From contig NC_045139.1 in the NCBI RefSeq assembly GCF_008831285.2, forward strand, positions 7,846,204 to 7,906,203: a stretch of DNA of 60,000 nucleotides, written 5' to 3'. Both the position numbers and the translations under genes were made by a program. The notes below the pieces were generated by a model that saw nothing but the letters and a program-made list of their open reading frames with translations, was not told the origin of the DNA and did not search any database. The DNA is from Nymphaea colorata (lineage: Eukaryota > Streptophyta > Magnoliopsida > Nymphaeales > Nymphaeaceae). Below, one piece after another: positions 1-12,400 of this stretch (positions within the stretch are counted from its first letter, which is position 1; each line of letters starts with the position of its first letter).

Positions 1-748
1 ATTAGATCTTGGAAAATAGAAGACTCCACCCATTATGACGGGTTGACAAAATTTGACAATACCGTACTTGCTGCCATTTTCAACACATGAAGCCTAATGA
101 AATGCCAGAGGAACCTGATCACCGAATATATCATAAAAACTCATCCAAACTACTCATTTATGCAGATGAAGTCCAGACGCAAAAGCTTCATGGCTTAAGT
201 GCAAGATAAACCACGAGTTAAATAGGAACACACACCTGTCTACCAGCTTTTAGCAGTGTATACATCCTGAAAACCAAGATTTTTAGTACAAACTTTTATT
301 CAAACTGCTGCAATTCCTTGAGCATGAACAACATGGTTGCCAGCAGAAATTAAGAAACAAGGTGACACTCTATGCAAGATGCCATAGAGTTCCATTCCAA
401 ATTTCACATACATCAGATAATCGCATAGTAGTAATATATACTTTGAGGTCCTTCAGATTTTAAAACAATAATATAAAATTTTAACTTCCACGCATGAAAA
501 TGCAAGTTTTTATCAACAATTGAACCCCACAAAACGGAGGTGGAAGTAGTAGCCACCTACACAAAGCAAACTCTAAGCAATTATTAAAAACAGTACATCC
601 TCCAAATCCAGCAGATACACGTTTGGAACTGTCAGTTAAAATGAAGAAGAGGACCAGTAACACTGGAACTCAAATCCTTATTAACAAGGACCTAGGAGAT
701 GAAAATTCCCACAACAGATGAAAGCACCTGATTTGGCTACACTATGTA
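1..748 (-). other. SDH2: SDH2 3' untranslated and downstream region
   Basis: No coding sequence was recognised. A minus-strand AATAAA lies at 294-299, about 450 bp after the SDH2 stop, and is a possible polyadenylation signal. The short ORF at 481-663 resembles nothing known to me. Confidence 0.4.
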
Positions 749-929
749 TCACATCCCTCCAACTGTAACCTCCAGCTTCTTGATATTTGCAATTTCCTTT
801 CCTGGATTCAAACCCTTGGGGCATGCACGGGTACAGTTCATTATAGTATGGCAGCGATACAACTTAAATTCATCACAGACTGCATCCAGTCGCTCCTTAG
901 TGTACTCATCACGGCTATCCATTATCCAT
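749..929 (-). CDS. SDH2: SDH2 exon 2 (residues 235-294)
   Basis: Starts after the acceptor TTCTAG at 930-935. It supplies the last 59 residues, including C261, C267 and C271, which complete the [3Fe-4S] and [4Fe-4S] clusters, and the conserved [10 protein letters not shown] segment. It ends at a TGA at 749-751. Confidence 0.94.
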
Positions 930-1386
930 CTAGAAGACAAAGGATGTTATGGTCAGCAGCAGATCCAAGTGTTTGTTGCTTCAGAAAAAAAAGGCAATGG
1001 CAATGTAACAGCAAAAATGCAAATAGATGAAGTTGTAAGAAAAACCTAATATAATAGAGAGAACAAAGTACAAGTAAAAACCATGTAACCAAATACTATT
1101 ATTGTCCATCATTTTAGATGAAAATGTTATTTAACAATTTGGTGAAAGGGATTCTCCATGCCAACAGATATCTGGTTCGTGAGATTATCTATTTCATCAA
1201 AGAACTAAGTAGCAACAGAAAATCAAAGAGGCCACAAATTACAAGAAAGGCCAACCCATGGATTAAAAAGGAAGTAGATGTAATGGATGATTAACAATAA
1301 CATGGCAATGCACAGTCTATAATGTCCCAGTCTAGGTGCCTAGGGGAATGTTTAGGTGGAAGCTTTGTGCATGTATGTGTTCATAA

Positions 1387-1439
<53 letters not shown>

Positions 1440-1853
1440 TTTTTAGGTACCAAATCTTTAGGTGCTAGACCCATAAGGAATCATCTTGGCTGTTGAACCA
1501 AGATAGATGGTTGAAAGAAAAATAAGGAAAAAAAGAAAGCATTTTAGACATCTAACATTACTTAATAACTTTTTTTCTTCTTTTTCTCTCATCCTTCATC
1601 TTGATAAGCTTAACGGCTAAAACGATTCGTTCTGGGTCTAGCATCTAAGGTCAGAGGCATGTCATGGGTCCAACAAATGGATCAAAAGGGAGTAGCCATA
1701 GTACATACTGATGGAATAGGTACAATATATACACACACACACACACATATATAAAGGAGCTGAAATATGCCCGGCCATCCATCCATTTGAATCTCTCACA
1801 CATGCATCCCAATGCATGCATCTGTGAGAGATCCGGATAAACAGGTGGCTGGA

Positions 1854-1918
<65 letters not shown>

Positions 1919-4900
1919 TTTGTGGGACCCCTGATTAAAGGGAGTAGGCACGATCACCATATATTGAGGAAAAAGCATGTATATGAAAGGGGAAATTTTC
2001 CTGCTTCCCAAATGTTCTGCCTTTCAAAAACACTAACTGAACAGAGGCTATCTTCATTGCAAAGAACATCAGAATGGTTTTTGGATCAAATTATCACTCC
2101 AGTGTACGTTCGATTTTAAAGAATTCAAAAATTTGGCAAAAGATAACAGTCTTATAGTTTTGCTACTTTTATATGATCACATGCTGCATGCATTTCCAAA
2201 AAGTTGATTCAATGGTCCCTCCCTACGTTTTTACCGTAAGGAGTATATCTGTCAGTGTCAGTTGAATGGAAAAGTACTTGAAACATGCTCCTTGGACGGC
2301 TGGGATGGTGGCCAAACATTTGGATGGGAGGACCATCTCTCTCTCCCTCCTCTCCCCACCACCCCAACACCCCCCAAACTCCCTCCTCTCGACTCTCCTC
2401 CCCACCCAACACACACACGTATAAGATACAGTTTAACAATTTTATTTGCTAAAATAAGTCAAGTATTTCAGTTTTTCAAGTTAATATACCTGATTTTATA
2501 ACTTATTCTGTTTAAAATTTAAAATACTAAATTCCAACAAGTTCTTTTAACTGTATGTATTCACAAATAGCTGGTTTCATGTTCTTTTACCTTCTCTGAA
2601 AGATCATTATGTTTTCCCTTGACTTTAGTAGTGGTCCCTAGATTTTCCTAAGAATTCATAAAATAAATTTCAATATCTTGACAAATTGCAACATAGCTGA
2701 ACATGTGCAAAGTGCAAACACATGCAGGAGTGCACATACACACACACTCTATCAAGTGTGTCAGCAATTGCCTAGAAAATTCAATTCAGTATTAACCAAA
2801 TCCCAGGAAAACCATATTTTAGCAACATGGAAACCATTTTCACAGACGACAAGGTGCATTTATGACTAATTATGTCTAGTGAGGGCTATATAAATGAAAT
2901 TTTGGAGCTTTGGCTACTTAAGCCCAGCTATGACCATATAAATGAAATTTTGAAGCTTTGGCTAACATGAAGACCAAATCTAGTGTGTCCCCAATTGGAC
3001 ATAACTTTCATCTTGATTTGATAAAAATCCTCCAATTCATTCTTCCAATATGGGCTTCCATGTGCCGTGAGATTGAGCAATTTAATAATGATGATCCAAT
3101 GGTGGCTACTGCATCACATGTTTTCAACAATGTAAAATTTTTTCTCCTTGACCAAGGCTATTGTTTCAACACTTTGAGTACTTCATTTTTGAGTTTTCCA
3201 AGCTCTCCAAATTATTGAAAATCAAACTTCAGCATCAGGTTTATAATAAAGTAGAAAACAAAGGATCATAAAAGGCAACACAAAAAGTCAAACATTTTCT
3301 GGTATGTCATCTGAGTTGACCCAGATAGAATGAAGCTTGAACCACCACTTCTCCCTAGCCTACAAATAAGAGACAAGCAGAAGAGGGGAAGACAAAGGGA
3401 AGGGGTTGTGGGATCTTCCCTTGCCTATCACTGTGGTTACGAGATAAGCCAGTTCTGAACAGAGATAGTTGCAATTGTTATATATGTGCATGACTTCACT
3501 CTCGTTATCTGAACCCCTCCTACGACTAATTCAAATTGCTATCTAAGTCTGCAGTTCATGGAAGTTGAACTGCAGAGCTGAAAAGAGCAAAAGGACATAG
3601 CAATGGCTGATTTACTTCATATTTGGTCCACTAGCCTAGTTTCGCATCATTTCTGTGAATTTACAAAACCCACATTGCAAGTTTAATGTATCTTAGCTTT
3701 TAATCAAATGTTCTTGACTGATGAATGTGTTTCCACTTAAGAGCAGTTTTTCCTTTTATGCTGTTGCATCTTTGTGGAATGTGGAGATTACAAGAACAAC
3801 AAGAACCCAAGAGAAAAGGCTCATTGAGTTTGAAATTTGAATTGATATCCTGGCTAAAAATGATCACTGAAGACATGGTTCGCTTTGCACACAAACCATG
3901 CCCTTACTTAAGGAGGCTGACAAACTAATAATAATGTCATACACATAAGACAAAAAGAAATAGTGCACGCATTTTTCTTAAGAACTTTCAAGAAATACAC
4001 ATATAGAGGAAAGTTGGTAAAAACCAGATCACTTGGGTAAGAGATAAAAACCAGACCCATTAAAATTAATTGTTAAAATATTATTTTTGCAATCTAACCT
4101 TATAGATATGATCTTAAGAGTGATTTGGTGAGAAACATCTATTAAGTTAGTCATTTTCTTACTTAAATAATGTTTTTTAATAATAAAAAAATGAGTGGCT
4201 CTTATAACATCAAAATTTTGATATTAGAAAGATTTTTCCTTTTTTTACAAAAATGACTTAAACTAAAGCATGATTTGTATTAAATTAGTGTTTATCAAGG
4301 TTCACATTTTGTTTAAAACATGGTTACAAATGTCTGGAACCCTATTAATATGTGCCAGCACAACACAGGGTTTTGGATTGCAACAAAATAGTAATAGCTG
4401 CAAGAGACCACAAGTTACTGACTATTGAGTGAGCTTATTGCCTCCAGATGTTGCCAACCCCATGCCCTGCATGGATTTCCCGCATCAATGATGCTACAAA
4501 CTCCTAAATAGCAACTCATAACCCAGTGTCTAGCTCTACCATAGCGGAAGTTGTAGTAACAGCAAGCAATAGTGATGCTGCAAATTCTTATTCAGCAAAT
4601 CATGTCCCAACTCCTAGCTTACCCACCAAGTTAAACCGGTGGTTTTCTTGGTCACCATCCAATGGTTTTCAACACTGAGAAAACTGCAAAACTTGAGCCA
4701 AAAACTCCATTAACGATATCCAGTATCAGGTAGGAATAGGATAATGGCTACATCTAAAAAAAAAAAAAAAGTCAACTTCTGCACTTTGTGGGTTTGGTAA
4801 GGTATATGTCCTGCATATGACAGGATCCATATCTTTCATAGACATATGCATATGGCAGGGTCCACATATTCTTTGCAGACATTGCCACATTTTTTTCCTC

Positions 4901-5054
4901 TATGAGAGCTGATTGATGAAATAGAATAAAAGGCTTTGCAAAGGGAACAACACCATGCTTAATTTTCCTGACACTAGCAAGATAGCTGGTGATTGCTTGT
5001 TCAACTAAGTAGCTTCAGTCTTGAGCCAGTTCCATTCAATAAGTGAATGAGCTA

Positions 5055-5086
<32 letters not shown>

Positions 5087-7403
5087 CATGGCATATCTCA
5101 TACCCACATTTTTAAAATTGTTGTGTTCAAACCCACATTGTCATACCCACACCCATGTCACTCAGCCACACACACACACACACAAACCTATTTTTTCAAG
5201 TCAATTTATTACTTATTCATGTATATCTTTATTTTAATAATATTGATTCTTACACACTTATGTGTAGATTTCAAGATCAAAATTGTGCTTATAGAATCTT
5301 GTGATTGTTAAATTGAACTAGCAACCACAAGCTGAAGGTCAAATCGAGTTTAAGTTCAGCTTGTTATATTAAACAAATGAATCATGGGATAAGCCTGAAT
5401 AAACCATTATTGACTCATGATGAACATGAGCTCAGTTTGAGCAACTTAAATAAATTAATGAACTAAGCCTGGACACATTTTGATTGATGCATTCAGCTTG
5501 TTTCCCAGCATTACTTACACTGACAAGACTTATTTTGGATATATAACTCATAATCGTTTTTCAAAGAAGAAGCTGATTTGGAAATAAAATCAACCAGTTT
5601 GTGCGTTTGTAAAGAGTATGAAAGGAGAGTAGATCAAGCGATAGCATATGAAAATCAGGGGAAACACCAAGAGCCTTTCTGTTTTCCTTAAGATACAAAT
5701 GACAAATTTTCTGTAGAACATAAGCATCCAGATTTTTCTCTAGAAAATCTTTTTTCATAATGATTTCCAAAAACATAATACGTCCAAATCTATAACAAAG
5801 ATGCAGCAACTAGGATATTCTATATTTGTTGAGGTACGAGTACCACTAAAGAGTCAATAATAGAACATGAATGCACTTCCGCACATACTATCTAGTATAC
5901 GCATCAATAAGTGAGAAAGGTTTCACATCCACTAACTTAAATCATTGGAAGGTGGGTTGAGATGAATTTCAGGAAAACCACAACACATTCGAGGTTGTGA
6001 CTTGGAAAGCTATCCTCTCTCATGTTTAAACGTCAAGAACACGGTATATCTCAAAAAAATCACTGACGTTGAGAACACAAACACAGGCTAAGTTTGGGTC
6101 CAGTGGTCCTTTGAGCTGCTAACAACAGGCAAATCCTAGTATCCTACAGACATCCTTAGTACAACCATAATCCTCTGAAGAAACTACCCTTATTAGTTTC
6201 GTCTGAAAACATCCCTTTTCATTTCTGTTCTTGTCCTGTCCCCTTTCACCAAACTTAATTTGAAGACGGACACGGATTCTCTTGCCAGCCGAAGAAAACA
6301 AATGATGTGCACCCAATGAAGCAACAATTGTTGGCGGTGAGGAAACAGAAGTAAATATCTTGTGCAAGAAAACAAAATAAAAACCATACAGCAACGGCCA
6401 GGTTAAGGGGCTCACTCAACAAGATAAATCTTTTTTTTTTTCATCAAATTCCAGTTCTAACCAATTGAATAAAACATACTCGTCAATCTCTATAATATCG
6501 CAACTAAATTTAACAAATGGTAGAAATGATCATAGATTTCATTTCTTTGAGACCAGGAAACAAATAATGAACGCAGAAAAAAGAAGAACCCAGAGGAATC
6601 ATAAAACGAGTCAGAAAATGGGCAAGAAGAACGCTGGCGATTGACAAGGAAAGGATGAAGATCCGCACGAAGAAGAAAAGAGATGGGAGGGGGCATAACC
6701 TGTTGGCCTGAAGGAGGGCAGCGGGGCCGAGATAGAGCTCGGGGTTCCACCAGTAGCTAGGGCAGGAGGTGCTGCAGCAGGCACAGAGGATGCACTCATA
6801 CATGCCATCGAGCTTTGCCCTGTCCTTCTTCGACTGTAGGATCTCCTTACGATCGGCCGGCGGGGGCGACTTCCGTTTCAGCCACGGCTCGATGCTCTTG
6901 TACTGATTGTAGAAGTTGGTCATGTCGACGACGAGGTCCTTGATGACGAACATGTGGGGGAGAGGGGTGATGGTGGAGGCCTTGGACGCCGCGTCGATCT
7001 TGGTGAGGCAGGCGAGGCCATTGCACCCATCGATGTTCATCGCGCAGGAACCACAGATGCCCTCACGGCACGACCGGCGAAACGTGACCGTTGGGTCGAT
7101 CTCGTTCTTGATCTTGATGAGGGCGTCGAGCACCATGGGCCCGCACTCGTTCAGGTCGATCTGGTAGTCCTGCAACTGCGGCTTACCGCTGCCGTCCGGG
7201 TTCCATCGGTAGATGGAGAACGTCTTCAACTTCTGCTGCTTTTCGCTGACGCTGCTGGTGGTCGTCTGCCTGGATTGGGTTAGCTGTGAGCAACCGGCAG
7301 CTGCCGCCGCCCGCAGAGCATTTGGGGAGGAGATTGTAGAGGACCTGTAGAGGGAGGAAGCCCTTGCTCCCAGAGATCGAACCAACCACCCTCCCCTCGT
7401 CAT
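749..7403 (-). CDS. SDH2: Succinate dehydrogenase iron-sulfur subunit, mitochondrial (two exons)
   Basis: Iron-sulfur subunit of respiratory complex II; it passes electrons from the flavin of the SDH1 subunit to ubiquinone at the inner mitochondrial membrane. The CDS joins 6700-7403 and 749-929 (294 aa). Residues 1 to about 50 are rich in Arg, Ser and Ala with almost no acidic residues, as in a mitochondrial targeting peptide. The ferredoxin-like domain carries the [2Fe-2S] ligands C112, C117, C120 and C132. C204, C207, C210 and C271 should bind [4Fe-4S]; C214, C261 and C267 should bind [3Fe-4S]. The start is the first ATG, and the length matches plant SDH2 proteins. The intron begins GTTATG and ends TTCTAG, splitting an Arg codon (AG|A). 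All expected ligands are present, so the gene looks functional. An unusual Cys at 253 is not a cluster ligand. Confidence 0.95.
1388..1439. repeat. (TA)n(GA)n compound microsatellite
   Basis: About 17 TA units run straight into about 9 GA units. It lies directly upstream of the foldback element at 1458-1648. Confidence 0.97.
1458..1648. mobile_element. Foldback MITE-like element, about 191 bp
   Basis: The left end (TTAGGTGCTAGACCC) and the reverse complement of the right end (TTAGATGCTAGACCC) match at 14 of 15 positions. The inverted similarity continues inward for about 80 bp with some mismatches and gaps. There is no coding capacity. I could not find a clear target-site duplication, so the superfamily is open. 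A partial relative lies at about 59588-59690. Confidence 0.65.
1755..1917. repeat. Hairpin repeat unit embedded in (TA)n
   Basis: A unit beginning GAGCTGAAAT with CGGCCATCC nearby contains an imperfect palindrome at about 1788-1831 (arms ATCTCTCACA and TGTGAGAGAT around CATGCAT/ATGCATG). It is flanked by (AC)n/(TA)n on the left and a 58 bp (TA)n at 1859-1916 on the right. The same organisation recurs at 43236-43400 in the REF6 intron. Confidence 0.6.
5059..5086. repeat. (AT)n microsatellite
   Basis: About 14 AT units inside the SDH2 intron. Confidence 0.95.
6700..7403 (-). CDS. SDH2: SDH2 exon 1 (residues 1-235)
   Basis: Encodes the targeting peptide, the complete [2Fe-2S] domain and the first four cysteines of the second iron-sulfur domain (C204, C207, C210, C214). 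The frame stays open for another 62 codons into the intron before a stop at 6510. The true exon end is set by the GT at 6699-6698 and by loss of SDH2 similarity straight after the QANR residues. Confidence 0.94.
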
Positions 7404-8423
7404 TCCTGCAGTTTCCTCCGCTTCTTCTTCTTCTTCCTCCCTACCTTTTTCTCGTCCCTCTCTTAGAACTTGTTTGCTTTAAAGGTTATAAATCACGAAC
7501 ACTTCTCCTCTGACAGAAACGGAAGAAGAACGACGACGGAATTCAGAATCCCACCCTTCTATTGGTCCTATTTCTTCCTGAAACTCGACAGGTCAGCCAC
7601 CCGGGTGGGGTGGCTGGCTTCTGGGCGCCGACGTCTCTAAATAGCCGAGCGAGGTCGCCGCCACCGGGGTCAATGGAGAAAGCGGCAGAAACGTGTGGGC
7701 TGCAAGTGGGTTCGAGAATGGCGGGTGCTGCTGGCCTACCTTTCAGCCTCACGTTCGAGCCGCCCTTGTGATGTGGCTCGGTTTATCTCCACAACCTGCT
7801 TTGATCAACTTTTCACTCCGTTACAGTTGAGTTTCATCTCTTTTACAACATTCAATCGAGATCATCCAGAGTTTTGAACGTGGAAGCTACTGAACGTGAA
7901 AACGACGAACCTTGGACGCAAATTAGCTGGAGTGGAGACGGTTCAAGTAAATTGGAGATTGAAATTGAAGGAATGAGGGAGGAGAAATGATTTCAAAACT
8001 AGTACTCACACAATTCAGGTTTGAGCTCAAGTTTAGACTCCGTTGGAGGCTTGGGAACACTTTTTCTTTTTTATTATTACTGTCTATGCGTGGGTGGAGC
8101 TGAAATTTGGCTCTCATGAGAGCCGAGGGAGCCGAAATGGATCTTTGATTCTTTGGGAGGGTTCGAGGTTGTTTATTGAGATGGGGATGGAAGAGAGATC
8201 GTGGACTCCACACGTTCCTTTTCTCTTCTCACCAAGTGGCGGGTAGCCAAGCAATCAGAGGTGAGTTGGGTGGCATATTGAAAAACAATGTTGATATTGA
8301 GATTAGAGATGTGCCAAGTGAACCGGTTTTTATCTCCCATCCCCCTTCTTTTTTTCTCTTTCCAAGTAGCTAGGTCTTTAATTCAATTTGTAGATGGTAC
8401 TATCGTGATGATGATATTGAAAG
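7404..8423. other. SDH2 leader, promoter and upstream spacer
   Basis: Read on the minus strand, the 60 bp before the SDH2 ATG are purine-rich (GAA/GGA repeats), typical of a plant leader. TTTATAA at about 7483-7489 and CTATTTAG at about 7634-7641 are weak TATA-like candidates; neither can be chosen by eye. ORFs of 60-96 codons on both strands look like chance products of the GC-rich stretch. Confidence 0.4.
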
Positions 8424-8596
8424 TATAACAACTCGACCTACTCTCGAGCTCGGGCTCCTGGTTCGACGGATTCCAACCCGCCTCCTAACAGTTTCGGTTT
8501 CAATTTTAAAAAAATTATGAACCAAGACAATTATCTCATTAATGGTCTTCCTTTATAAGTCCTTGAAGATCTCTCTCAATCTTCGATACAGACTAA

Positions 8597-9022
8597 GGGC
8601 CTGTTTGGTTGGAGGGAATGGAAATGAAAGGGAGGGATTGATCAATCTCTCCTTTGTTTGGTTGGCTAATTAGAAAGGAGGGAAAGAGACAAAGTATGTT
8701 TGGTTGCAAGGAGGGGAAAGGAAAGGATAGATTAGTGTAAATCCAATCTCTTCCAAATCAGACGGATTGGGAGGGAAAGGAAAGGAAAGGAAAGGAAGAT
8801 GAAAAGTTTTTTTTTTCCATAATGCCCATGAGGACCCACGTCTAGAAGAAAAACGAAAGAAGATTTTAGTCTTTTCTTTCTTTTCCTTTCTTTTTTATCC
8901 AAACAAGTTTTTTAATCACCTCTTTCCTTTCCTTTCCATTCCATTCTTTTTCTTTCCTTTCCTCTTCCCTTCGCTTTCCTTTCCCTTCCTTTCCGCCCCT
9001 TTCCCTCCAACCAAACAGAACG
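8597..9022. mobile_element. Tourist-like (PIF/Harbinger) MITE, 426 bp, TAA target duplication
   Basis: The ends are inverted: the left begins GGGCCTGTTTGGTTGGAGGG and the reverse complement of the right reads CGTTCTGTTTGGTTGGAGGG. TAA flanks both sides (8594-8596 and 9023-9025), while the uninterrupted LTR copy at 9119-9307 has a single TAA at this spot, so the exact insertion can be read. The interior is rich in GGAAA/TTTCC runs and has no ORF of interest. Confidence 0.88.
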
Positions 9023-9105
9023 TAAACTTCTGGGATGTTACAATCTACCCCCATTAAGGCACACGCGTCCGCGCATGTGAGACCTCAGGTTTGAGTGTTG
9101 AAATT

Positions 9106-9117
9106 GCTCTGATACCA
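9106..9117 (-). other. tRNA-iMet primer-binding site of the TRIM
   Basis: TGGTATCAGAGC on the minus strand, one base inside the LTR end. It would pair with the 3' end of initiator Met-tRNA to prime reverse transcription. Confidence 0.88.
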
Positions 9118-9118
9118 T

Positions 9119-9307
9119 TATAACAACCCGACCCACTCCCGGGCTTGGGCCCCTGATTCGACGAATCCCAACCCACCTCCTAACAATTTTGGTTTCAATC
9201 CTAAAAAAACTAAGGACCAGACAATCATCTCATTAATGGTCTTCCTTTATAAGTCTTTAAAGATCTCTCATAATTTTCGATACAAACTAAACTTCTTGGT
9301 TGTTACA
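9119..9307 (-). repeat. 5' LTR of the TRIM (189 bp)
   Basis: Direct-repeat partner of 8424-8596 plus 9026-9042, clearly homologous along its full length. It is intact and supplies the empty-site sequence (ACTAA followed by ACTTCT) that dates the MITE insertion in the other LTR. Confidence 0.85.
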
Positions 9308-9354
9308 GTACAATTAAGAATGTTATTATGGTGGTCAAGATCCCCATCCTCCTC

Positions 9355-9460
<106 letters not shown>

Positions 9461-12400
9461 CAAAGAAATTGGGCCATCACAAGTACACCTTTTGTGGGTT
9501 TTTAAGATACAAAATAAAAAAAATAGCCGTCCATTCACACTGGCTGATTTGAGTTCCTCTTAACTTAAAATGGTATCCACATACAGCCAAAAATATGAAA
9601 AAAAAAAACTCACGAATAGATTAAATGATATTAAAAATTTGTCGTTTGTTATAAATTGATTAAATGAAGGGCCAGTGCAGGGAAGAACGAGTGAAGGATG
9701 ATGGTAGTTCAAGCGCAATATCAGCTGATGGTTAGGTATAGAGCAATACCTGCTAGACTTGCATGGTTTCGTAGTTTTTGCAGCTGAACCCATAATATCA
9801 CAAAATTACATGTCTAAGCAACATGAGAAAGATTATACCAATGGAAGTCTACTTAGTCCATTTATACCTAAGCTTAGGCACCGGGTCAAGCCCCCGGTGG
9901 GTACTCGGTATTCGATCCGATTCAGAAGACTTGCCCGGGCACGGAAAAAAGAGCACCAATCAGCCTGGTGAGCTCGATAAGCTTGTGTAGGCCCAATAAT
10001 ATTTTTGTAATATATATTTTATTAATTTTTATATATAATTATAATATTTTATTACGATTAATTATATTTATATATTATACTAAAAATATACATTTTTTAA
10101 TTTAATCAGGCCAAGCTTGGCTTCTAAGTGTCGGGCCGAGCCCGAACCTCGGTTTCAAGTGTCATACCGGCCTGGGCCCAACTCCTTATCAGGTCGGGCT
10201 GGGCAGGCCTAGGAATAGAGTAACTTTAGGTGGGTCTTAGAACCCATCAACTACACAATGGTTTTATAGGAAAGAAGATCGAAATACTTTGATTCTCAGT
10301 TCAATTCTTAGATCTTTTTTTACTAATATCATGGTCAAATACACTTGAGAAAGATATTGGAAATGATCCGTTGCGTGGAATGGTTTTTTGAAAAATATTG
10401 CCATGAAGGTGATAAGGGATGTAGGCAGCTGTGTGATGCAGGAAAGCTCTTTCGACAGAAAAGATAATCGGGCTTCCTGGTAACTAATACATAATCGTTG
10501 ACCTGAGCATGTGACAGTAGCAATTCGCTCACTTAGAAACTTTTCGCCAACAACTTCCTTAGAAACTGTTCATGTGTCACGTATGGCATTCTTAAATAAT
10601 TGTTTTTGAGATATTAAAATATAAAATATTATTGAAATATTAAATATAAAATATCAAAGGTTTCAAATACTGGTGGACATCAAACAAGGTACCCGACAGG
10701 ATGGCCGAACCCAGCCCAATAACTAAGCGGGCTAGGCCTGGGCCATCAGCAAAAATTTTAAGCCAGCCCGGCTGATGCCCAGCCTTAGGTGTGTTCATAA
10801 TCCACATAAATAACCACATAATCCACATAAATAACCACTCAAAGAGTATAAAGATGTCAGCGTCATGCAAATATGTCTTTCACATTTAAATTTCTAAGCG
10901 TTTTCTATGACATTTTTCAATCACATTAATAATAATAATAGAAATTCGGAGTTAGCTTCTACAACGTATTTCTTTACCAGGAGTTTCCCATTGCTAAAAT
11001 CAAGGAGCTAAATTTGATTTCACATTTGTTTACTTCATTATACAGTATGCTCCGCTATGTTGTAAGCTATCATAGATTCATAATTGATTGTCAGTTTAAG
11101 CATGACATTCTCTGTTTTGTGTTTCCACCATTGATCTCACGGTGTGTTTATAATCCACAGAAATGACGGGATATATGCATGGAAAAGTGAAAGCCTAAAC
11201 AAAAAAGAGAACAACGCTTTTAGAAATGACAAATAAACTGCCCTTACCTATCAGCCATCTCACATCGGCAAGATTTACGTTTCTTGGTTCCCCGAAAGGA
11301 TATTGATACCTTGAACTAGAAGCAGAGAAGGTGGGCGCTCAACAATAAGAGGAAGTTGAAAACATGGTATAAAAGCAAATGCCTGCGAACTGGAAAAAAA
11401 AAAAAAAAGATGTTTAAGAAGATGAGATAGAAATGACTAGGGAACCATGAAACAAATGGTAGCGACGTAGAAAATAACATAAATTAAGTATAATTGTAGC
11501 ATTGTCTGTCTATAAACTTATTGTATTGAATTTATTATATATATGATGGAACATAACAAATGAGCGCTAAATGGGGGCATGGATGAGTTACAAATCTGCT
11601 CCTTTTGAGGCACAATCCAGTCAGAAATGTTAAGAAGCCATGAAGAGACGACTAGGGAGCAAAGAGACGTTGAGATGAGATCTACCCATAAAAGAGAACG
11701 TCTTTTGCTTAGTTCATGGACTCATACTTCTCGCTAAAAGGAAAGTGAACTTCGTGGGACTTGTGCATAGGGTTAACTTACCTAGTGGGTGACCATTTTA
11801 ACATCACTTGTACATAAATGCATGTCTCAGACTGCTTTACTTTTTTTTTGAATAAAAAAAAAAACTGCATGTATGAAATTTTACGCAGGCCTTCGTTTCT
11901 ATGCTATACAAATTAAATAACTCATACTTGCCACCCATTTCACCTTTCAAAACCATCCAGCTATGGGAACTTTTCATCATCTCATCAAATATACTTCTAT
12001 TTTAGCAGTGCAGTCGTCAAATATACTTTTATCAGTATACTCATAACTCAGGCAAGAGCAAGATATGAAAATCATGTTGTTTGGCAACTCAATTATGGAG
12101 TGAGCTCAAGCGCAAACTGGTCCATCCCGTAATCCGTTACCAGTGCTCCTTGGGACTCTGCCTTAGGTTGGTTTTTTTGTACAAGAAAATGAACACACAT
12201 CAATGGAGCGGCGTTTTCTCAATTTTGCAGTAGGATGAGTACTTTTACAATGAGCTGGTGATATTAAATAAAGGGATGAACAACAGTGGTAGGGAGCAGG
12301 GATCATCTGAGCATCGTCCTAGACTCATTTGCAAACTCACTGCATCAGTTCAGAAGCATTAGCTACGTTTGGATCTTACCATAGCCAACATTTATCCTAA

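Larger units (their letters stand above)
930..6699 (-). other. SDH2: SDH2 intron (5.77 kb)
   Basis: Bounded by GTTATG at the donor and TTCTAG at the acceptor. It contains (TA)n/(GA)n tracts, a foldback element at 1458-1648, a palindromic hairpin unit at 1755-1855, and small local duplications: 2887-2975 with a period near 48 bp, 4460-4640, and 4810-4885. A TA tract lies at 5059-5086. I saw no further exon and no gene on the other strand; its ORFs are short and low in complexity. Confidence 0.85.
8424..9307 (-). mobile_element. TRIM (miniature LTR retrotransposon), interrupted by a MITE
   Basis: Two direct repeats of about 190 bp bracket only 76 bp of internal sequence. Read on the minus strand, the 5' LTR is 9307-9119, followed by TGGTATCAGAGC at 9117-9106, the classic primer-binding site for initiator Met-tRNA. 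The polypurine-like AATGGGGGTAGAT at 9055-9043 precedes the 3' LTR (9042-8424). LTR ends are TGTAACA and TGTTATA. The 3' LTR is split by the MITE at 8597-9022. No gag or pol is present, as expected for a TRIM. No matching target duplication is visible (flanks GAAAG and GTACA), so it is old. Confidence 0.85.

Noticed and set aside
1662-1919. Tyr/Ile-repeat ORFs over TA tracts, here and at 9236-9552, 27327, 37761-38032, 43153 and others
   Set aside because: They are translations of (TA)n and (GA)n microsatellites, not genes.
6510-6699. SDH2 as a single-exon 297-residue protein
   Set aside because: The last 62 codons have no SDH2 similarity and the required cysteines are in exon 2 at 749-929.
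7562-7771. 69-codon plus-strand ORF upstream of SDH2, possibly a divergent gene
   Set aside because: No recognisable protein, no splice partners, and it lies in GC-rich promoter DNA with equally long ORFs in other frames.
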